Positions 59,206 through 64,000 of a DNA stretch of 64,000 bases are shown here, piece after piece. Source of the DNA: an uncultured Polaribacter sp. (GTDB lineage: Bacteria; Bacteroidota; Bacteroidia; Flavobacteriales; Flavobacteriaceae); contig CALSME010000004.1 of assembly GCA_943787375.1 (NCBI GenBank), forward strand, positions 24,016-88,015. Direction: 5' to 3'. Numbering within the stretch: the first letter of the stretch is position 1; every line of letters starts with the position of its first letter. Under the pieces are notes generated by a model, which saw only the letters and a program-made list of their open reading frames with translations, did no database searches and was not told where the DNA came from. The translations under genes and the position numbers were made by a program.

Positions 59206-60135
59206 TTAACTATTTTTATTTACTGCCTGCATAAATATTTCATTCGCGTCAGGAACTAATTCTACAAAATGTTGCACTTGCCCTTGTGAGGTTAAAAAGG
59301 ATAATAAATCATTTGGATTTTCTCCTTTTTTTAAAGTTACATTTAATTTCAACCCCTCATTTATAATTCTGAAATCTGCGGGAGAAACTGCATACAATTG
59401 TTTTAATTTTGCTTCTACTTCTCTTGGATTTGTAGTTGCTATTCCTACTTGAAATGTATTGGTACGAAAAGCACGTTTTATATCATCTAGTTTCCCTTCT
59501 ACGATTTTATTGGATTGATCTATTAAGGCAATATAATCACACATTTCTTCTACCGATTCCATTCGATGGGTAGAAAAAATAATGGTAGCGCCTTCATCTC
59601 TCAATTGCAAAATTTCTTTTGCAATTAACTGCGCGTTTATAGGATCAAAACCTGAGAAAGGTTCATCAAAAATCAACAACTTTGGTTTGTGCATTACGGT
59701 CACAATAAATTGTACTTTTTGCGCCATTCCCTTAGAAAGCTCTTCTATTTTCTTATCCCACCAAGCAGAAATATCAAATTTATCAAACCAATACTTCAAT
59801 CGTTTTTTTGCTTCAGATTTGCTCAACCCTTTCAATTGTGCTAAATACAACGCTTGCTCTCCTACCTTCATGCTCTTATACAAACCGCGTTCTTCTGGCA
59901 TATACCCTATGTGTTCTACGTCATTTGGAGCCAACAATTTTCCATCAAAATAAACATCACCAGTATCTTGCATCGTGATCTGATTGATGATTCTAATTAA
60001 CGAGGTTTTTCCAGCTCCGTTTGGACCCAACAAACCAAAGACACTTCCTCTGGGTATGGTCAGTGAAACGTTATTTAATGCCGTAAAATCTCCATAGGTT
60101 TTTACTACATTTTTAATTTCTAACAAGTTATTCAT
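59206..60135 (-). CDS. ABC transporter ATP-binding protein (partner of the ABC-2 permease)
   Basis: A 309-residue ATPase from ATG 60135. It has Walker A FGLLGPNGAGKTSLIRIINQ, signature EELSKGMAQKVQFIVTV, Walker B LLIFDEPFSGFDPI and H-loop FSTHRMESVEE. A C-terminal extension of about 80 residues is common in NatA-like proteins. An ATG at 60177 would add 14 residues ahead of the usual start. It is divergent from the MarR gene, and the two palindromic operators lie between them, so it may be under MarR control as well. Confidence 0.93.
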   Translation of the reverse strand: MNNLLEIKNVVKTYGDFTALNNVSLTIPRGSVFGLLGPNGAGKTSLIRIINQITMQDTGDVYFDGKLLAPNDVEHIGYMPEERGLYKSMKVGEQALYLAQLKGLSKSEAKKRLKYWFDKFDISAWWDKKIEELSKGMAQKVQFIVTVMHKPKLLIFDEPFSGFDPINAQLIAKEILQLRDEGATIIFSTHRMESVEEMCDYIALIDQSNKIVEGKLDDIKRAFRTNTFQVGIATTNPREVEAKLKQLYAVSPADFRIINEGLKLNVTLKKGENPNDLLSFLTSQGQVQHFVELVPDANEIFMQAVNKNS

Positions 60136-60248
60136 TGTTTTTTCATTTGATTTTTTAGAAACATATTCTCCATACAAAACTACATTTTTTACACTGAATA
60201 AGACACATAACTACTCCTATTGTTACACGTTATAAAAATTATAATTAC

Positions 60249-60289
60249 TATGCATGCATAACTTTTTTATAATTTACTATGCATGCATA
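60249..60289. promoter_or_regulatory. Twin palindromic operator (2 x TATGCATGCATA)
   Basis: TATGCATGCATA, a perfect 12-bp palindrome, occurs at 60249-60260 and again at 60278-60289. Each lies within a longer direct repeat TTACTATGCATGCATAA (60245-60261 and 60274-60290). Centres are 29 bp apart, close to three helical turns. The second copy directly abuts a TAAATTTG box and lies just upstream of TATCTTTG at 60301-60308. This is what an autoregulated MarR repressor site would look like. Confidence 0.75.
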
Positions 60290-60300
60290 ATAAATTTGTA

Positions 60301-60308
60301 TATCTTTG
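60301..60308 (+). promoter_or_regulatory. -7 box of the MarR-fad operon
   Basis: TATCTTTG ends 5 nt before the MarR ATG at 60314. An alternative TAAATTTG lies at 60291-60298. A repressor bound at 60278-60289 would cover the promoter core. Confidence 0.6.
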
Positions 60309-60313
60309 GAGCA

Positions 60314-60772
60314 ATGAAAAAACAAAAGTCAATAGATCACGAGTTAAGAGCCACTTGGCAAGCAGTTGCTAAGATGTACAATGAGCAAGCAGTTAGACAT
60401 GAAAGTACCATGTCTACAGCATTTGTTCTTTTAAATATAGATGCTGAAAAAGGAACTCCATCTACAGCATTGGGGCCACTAATGGGAATGGAGCCCACGA
60501 GCCTTTCGCGTATATTAAAGAACATGGAAGACAAAGGAGCCATTTCTCGAGAGAAAAATCCAGATGATGGTAGAAGCGTCATTATAAAACTAACCCCCTA
60601 TGGAAAAGAAATGCGTTCGATTTCTAAAGGCCACGTATACCAGTTTAATAATAAAGTAAAAGAACACATTACGGAGGAAGAGTTAGAAAACTTCTTTAAA
60701 GTGACCTCCACAATAAATAAATTAATAGCAAATAAGAACGTCTTTGAAGACCTTCAATTAAAATCTATTTAA
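60314..60772 (+). CDS. MarR-family transcriptional regulator
   Basis: From ATG 60314 it has 152 residues. It is a MarR-type winged helix: DHELRATWQAVAKMYNEQAV (dimer helix), GPLMGMEPTSLSRILKNMED (recognition helix) and the wing AISREKNPDDGRSVIIKLTP. An upstream ATG at 60254 would lie within the operator palindromes, so I reject it. It leads the operon MarR - fadN-like - fadA-like (gaps of 16 and 5 bp), so it probably represses beta-oxidation genes until an acyl-CoA or fatty acid ligand is present. The ligand is inferred. Confidence 0.92.
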   Translation: MKKQKSIDHELRATWQAVAKMYNEQAVRHESTMSTAFVLLNIDAEKGTPSTALGPLMGMEPTSLSRILKNMEDKGAISREKNPDDGRSVIIKLTPYGKEMRSISKGHVYQFNNKVKEHITEEELENFFKVTSTINKLIANKNVFEDLQLKSI

Positions 60773-60788
60773 ATAAAACTACAAACAA

Positions 60789-63194
60789 ATGACAAGAAGA
60801 ATTAAAAAAGTAGCAATCATCGGTTCTGGAATTATGGGAAGCGGAATTGCATGTCATTTTGCCAACATTGGCGTTGAAGTTCTTTTATTGGACATTGTAC
60901 CAAGAGAACTAAATGACAAAGAAAAAGCAAAAGGACTCACATTAGAAAGTAAAGTTGTTCGTAATCGTTTAGTAAATGACGCTTTAAGAACGTCTTTAAA
61001 GTCAAAACCCTCACCAATTTACAATCAGAAGTTTGCCAGCAGAATAACAACTGGTAATATTGATGATGATTTGCATTTAATTAAGGATGTAGACTGGATA
61101 ATGGAAGTTGTAGTAGAGCGATTGGATATCAAAAAGATGGTTTTCGAGAAAATTGAAAAACATAGAACAGCAGGAACATTGATTACATCAAACACTTCTG
61201 GAATTCCAATCAAATTTATGAATGAAGGACGTAGTGAAGACTTTCAAAAACACTTTGCAGTAACTCACTTTTTTAATCCTCCAAGATATTTAAAATTATT
61301 TGAGGTTGTTCCAGGACCGAACTGTGATCAGGCAGTAACAGATTTCTTAATGATGTATGGTGATAAGTTCTTAGGAAAAACTTCGGTTTTAGCAAAAGAC
61401 ACTCCAGCCTTTATTGGAAACAGAATAGGGATTTTTAGCATTATGAATTTATTTCATATTGTAAAAGAAATGGGCTTAACGATTGAAGAAGTAGACAAGT
61501 TAACAGGTCCTGTTATTGGTCGTCCAAAATCGGCTACTTTCAGAACTATTGATGTTGTTGGATTAGACACCTTAGTGCATACTGCAAACGGTGTAAAAGA
61601 CAACTGTCCTGAAGACGAAATGAGAGCTCAGTTTGAAATCCCTGCATTTGTAAATCAAATGATGGAGAACAAATGGTTGGGAAGTAAAACAAAACAAGGA
61701 TTCTATAAAAAATCTGTAAATGCAGATGGTAAAAAAGAAATTTTATCATTAGACTTGAACACCTTAGAATACCGTTCTAAAAAACGCGCATCATTTGCAA
61801 CGTTAGAATTAACGAAAACAATAGATAATGTAGGCGATCGTTTTAAAGTATTGGTCAAAGGAAAAGACAGAGCAGGAGAATTTTATAGAAAATGCTTGTC
61901 GGCCTTATTTGCATACGTACAAAACAGAGTGCCCGAAATTTCAGATGAAATTTATAGAATTGATGACGGTTTAAGAGCCGGATTTGGTTGGGAACACGGA
62001 CCATTTCAAATTTGGAATGAAATCGGTGTTGCTGCTGGAGTCGAACTCATGAAAGCAGAAGGTAAAGAACCTGCTGCATGGGTTACCGAAATGTTAGAAA
62101 AAGGAGAAACTTCATTTTACACTGTAAAAGAGGGTGCAACTTATTATTATGACATTCCTGCAAAAGCACAAATAAAAAAACCAGGACAAGATTCCTTTAT
62201 CATTTTAGACAATATTAGAAAATCGACTGAAGTCTTCAAAAACTCAGGAGTTTCTCTACAAGACATTGGAGATGGAATTTTAAACTTAGAATTCCGTTCT
62301 AAAATGAATACTATTGGTGGTGATGTTTTAACAGGACTGAACAGAGCGATTGATATTGCCGAAAAAGACTTTCAAGGATTGGTTGTTGGAAATCAAGCCC
62401 CCAACTTTTCTGTAGGTGCCAATATCGGAATGATCTTTATGATGGCTGCAGAACAGGAATATGATGAGCTAAACATGGCGATTAAATATTTCCAAGACTC
62501 TATGATGCGCATGCGTTATTCATCGATCCCAACAATTTCTGCTCCTCATGGAATGGCTTTAGGGGGTGGTTGTGAAATTTCATTACATGCAGACAAAGTA
62601 GTTGCAGCAGCAGAAACCTATATGGGATTGGTTGAATTTGGTGTAGGTGTTATTCCAGGTGGTGGTGGTTCTAAAGAAATGGCTTTAAGAGCATCCGACG
62701 CCTTTCAAAAAGGAGATGTAGAGCTCAATCTTTTACAAGAAAATTTCTTAACCATAGGGATGGCAAAAGTATCTACTTCTGCCTATGAAGCCTTCGATTT
62801 AGGATTACTTCAAAAAGGGAAAGACATTGTTGTTGTCAATAAAGAAAGACAAATTGCAACAGCAAAGGCACATGCAAAATTAATGGCAGAAAGCGGATAC
62901 ACACAACCAGTGACTCGAAAGGATGTAAAAGTGTTAGGAAAACAAGCCTTGGGAATGTTCTTAGTAGGAACCGACTCTATGGAACACTCCAAATACATTT
63001 CTGCACACGATCAAAAAATTGCAAACAAATTAGCAAATGTAATGGCAGGTGGAGATTTATCAGAGCCTACACTCGTAAGCGAACAATACCTATTGGATCT
63101 TGAGAGAGAAGCCTTTTTATCGCTTTGTACCGAAAGAAAGACCTTAGAACGTATTCAACACATGTTAAAAACTGGGAAACCATTAAGAAACTAA
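60789..63194 (+). CDS. 3-hydroxyacyl-CoA dehydrogenase / enoyl-CoA hydratase fusion (FadN type)
   Basis: An 801-residue beta-oxidation enzyme carrying the hydration and second oxidation steps. The dehydrogenase comes first (VAIIGSGIMGSGIACHFANI; THFFNPPRYLKLFEVVPGPN; KDTPAFIGNRIGIF). The enoyl-CoA hydratase/crotonase half follows at the C-terminus (SAPHGMALGGGCEISLHADK; EFGVGVIPGGGGSKEMALRA). This order is that of Bacillus FadN and the reverse of E. coli FadB. The thiolase gene begins 5 bp downstream, so the two supply a complete cycle core. Confidence 0.94.
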   Translation: MTRRIKKVAIIGSGIMGSGIACHFANIGVEVLLLDIVPRELNDKEKAKGLTLESKVVRNRLVNDALRTSLKSKPSPIYNQKFASRITTGNIDDDLHLIKDVDWIMEVVVERLDIKKMVFEKIEKHRTAGTLITSNTSGIPIKFMNEGRSEDFQKHFAVTHFFNPPRYLKLFEVVPGPNCDQAVTDFLMMYGDKFLGKTSVLAKDTPAFIGNRIGIFSIMNLFHIVKEMGLTIEEVDKLTGPVIGRPKSATFRTIDVVGLDTLVHTANGVKDNCPEDEMRAQFEIPAFVNQMMENKWLGSKTKQGFYKKSVNADGKKEILSLDLNTLEYRSKKRASFATLELTKTIDNVGDRFKVLVKGKDRAGEFYRKCLSALFAYVQNRVPEISDEIYRIDDGLRAGFGWEHGPFQIWNEIGVAAGVELMKAEGKEPAAWVTEMLEKGETSFYTVKEGATYYYDIPAKAQIKKPGQDSFIILDNIRKSTEVFKNSGVSLQDIGDGILNLEFRSKMNTIGGDVLTGLNRAIDIAEKDFQGLVVGNQAPNFSVGANIGMIFMMAAEQEYDELNMAIKYFQDSMMRMRYSSIPTISAPHGMALGGGCEISLHADKVVAAAETYMGLVEFGVGVIPGGGGSKEMALRASDAFQKGDVELNLLQENFLTIGMAKVSTSAYEAFDLGLLQKGKDIVVVNKERQIATAKAHAKLMAESGYTQPVTRKDVKVLGKQALGMFLVGTDSMEHSKYISAHDQKIANKLANVMAGGDLSEPTLVSEQYLLDLEREAFLSLCTERKTLERIQHMLKTGKPLRN

Positions 63195-63199
63195 AAATT

Positions 63200-64000
63200 A
63201 TGAAAACAGCATATATAGTAAAAGCATATAGAACTGCAGTTGGTAAAGCGCCAAAAGGTGTTTTCCGTTTTAAACGTGCAGACGAATTGGGTGCAGAAAC
63301 CATTCAACATATGATGAAAGAATTGCCAAATTTAGACGTAAAGCGTATAGATGACGTGATTGTTGGTAATGCAATGCCAGAAGGTGCACAAGGTTTAAAC
63401 ATGGCACGTTTTATTTCATTAATCGGATTGGATTCTGTGGATGTACCAGGAGTTACCGTAAATCGTTTTTGTTCTTCAGGAATTGAAACCATTGGAATGG
63501 CTGCTGCAAAAATTCAAGCAGGAATGGCAGATTGTATCATTGCTGGTGGAGCAGAAAGCATGAGCTCGGTACCCATGACTGGATTTAAACCAGAATTAAA
63601 TTATAACACCATTCATGCAGGTCACGCAGATTATTATTGGGGAATGGGAAACACAGCAGAAGCAGTTGCCAACCAATTCAAAGTATCTCGAGAAGACCAA
63701 GATGAATTTGCTTTTAACTCACACATGAAAGCTTTAAGAGCACAAGCAGAAAATCGTTTTCAAGAGCAAATTGCACCCATCGAAGTTGAAGAAACCTACT
63801 TGGATGACAATGGTAAAAAAGCAACTCGAAAATATACTGTAACCAAAGATGAAGGCCCTCGAAAAGGAACTTCTACCGCCGTTTTAAACAAATTGCGCCC
63901 AGTATTTGCAGCAGGAGGTAGTGTTACCGCAGGAAATTCATCACAAATGAGTGACGGTGCGGCATTTGTAATGGTCATGAGTGAAGAAATGGTGAAGGAA
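63200..64000 (+). CDS. Acetyl-CoA C-acyltransferase (thiolase), partial
   Basis: Begins MKTAYIVKAYRTAVGKAPKG and is open to the end of the window, about 267 of an expected 390 residues. The acyl-accepting cysteine is in VTVNRFCSSGIETIGMAA, followed by DCIIAGGAESMSSVPM. The later catalytic His and Cys lie beyond 64000. It releases acetyl-CoA in beta-oxidation. It is the third gene of the MarR-fadN-fadA run. Confidence 0.93.
   Translation, partial: MKTAYIVKAYRTAVGKAPKGVFRFKRADELGAETIQHMMKELPNLDVKRIDDVIVGNAMPEGAQGLNMARFISLIGLDSVDVPGVTVNRFCSSGIETIGMAAAKIQAGMADCIIAGGAESMSSVPMTGFKPELNYNTIHAGHADYYWGMGNTAEAVANQFKVSREDQDEFAFNSHMKALRAQAENRFQEQIAPIEVEETYLDDNGKKATRKYTVTKDEGPRKGTSTAVLNKLRPVFAAGGSVTAGNSSQMSDGAAFVMVMSEEMVKE

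Overview
The window is chromosomal DNA of a marine-type member of the Flavobacteriaceae (Bacteroidetes), plausibly near Polaribacter or Tenacibaculum, though the genus cannot be fixed from sequence alone. The evidence is AT-rich DNA, promoters of the Bacteroidetes TAnnTTTG type, a type IX secretion (T9SS) sorting domain, a DUF4835/PorD gene, the Bacteroidetes-type RNA polymerase omega subunit, a carB without its allosteric domain, a 480-residue GAPDH and a Flavo-1-like RNA. Most of the window is housekeeping DNA. I see no tRNA, rRNA, CRISPR array, insertion sequence or prophage.

Layout. Positions 1-7.9 kb hold the start of a secreted CxxCH protein, a DUF2200 protein, carB, rpmH, pyrG and yidC. 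Positions 7.9-10.2 kb form a small accessory patch: a lipoprotein fusing a SnoaL-like domain to an alpha/beta hydrolase, a Crp/Fnr regulator that looks frameshifted, and a short hypothetical lipoprotein. Positions 10.4-16.8 kb carry a minus-strand glycan-use group: GT2 glycosyltransferase, GH92 alpha-mannosidase, glycosylasparaginase and a FucP-type sugar transporter. A 1051-residue T9SS cargo protein with two almost identical 491-bp repeats follows at 16.9-20.0 kb. Positions 20.2-27.8 kb hold fabI, recN, DUF4835/porD, coaBC, rpoZ, bamD, dapA and a DUF6913-like gene. Positions 27.9-33.0 kb hold a two-gene 5'-nucleotidase, a very AT-rich CoiA-like gene that looks inserted, ligA and an exported DinB-like protein. 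Positions 33.1-42.4 kb hold a Flavo-1-like RNA, gap, an HtrA protease, dapF, an acetyltransferase, mltG, a lysozyme-like protein, an RsmI-like methyltransferase, a low-molecular-weight phosphatase and dnaA.

Positions 42.5-49.6 kb hold a thioesterase convergent with a five-gene minus-strand run (YigZ, EamA transporter, HAD phosphatase, ribD, LEA-type lipoprotein), then an acetyltransferase, prmC and an FAD oxidoreductase. Positions 49.6-52.1 kb are a tightly overlapped unit: retropepsin-like zinc protease, RimK glutamate ligase, an AstE/aspartoacylase-type deacylase and a lysine-rich 54-residue protein not previously called. Positions 52.1-55.8 kb are an oxidative-stress group (DUF6952, thioredoxin, AhpC-type peroxiredoxin, and divergent katG). 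Positions 55.9-64 kb hold an NtrC-type regulator without a DNA-binding domain, an MscS channel, a two-gene ABC exporter, and a divergent MarR - fadN-like - fadA-like beta-oxidation operon that runs off the end. Two perfect 12-bp palindromes sit in the promoter of that operon.

The best leads are the RimK/protease/deacylase/small-protein unit, the MarR operator pair, the SnoaL-hydrolase lipoprotein next to a broken Crp gene, the recent repeat in the T9SS cargo, the isolated CoiA-like gene with an altered active-site motif, and a set of promoters lying 4-5 nt before start codons, which suggests leaderless messages.
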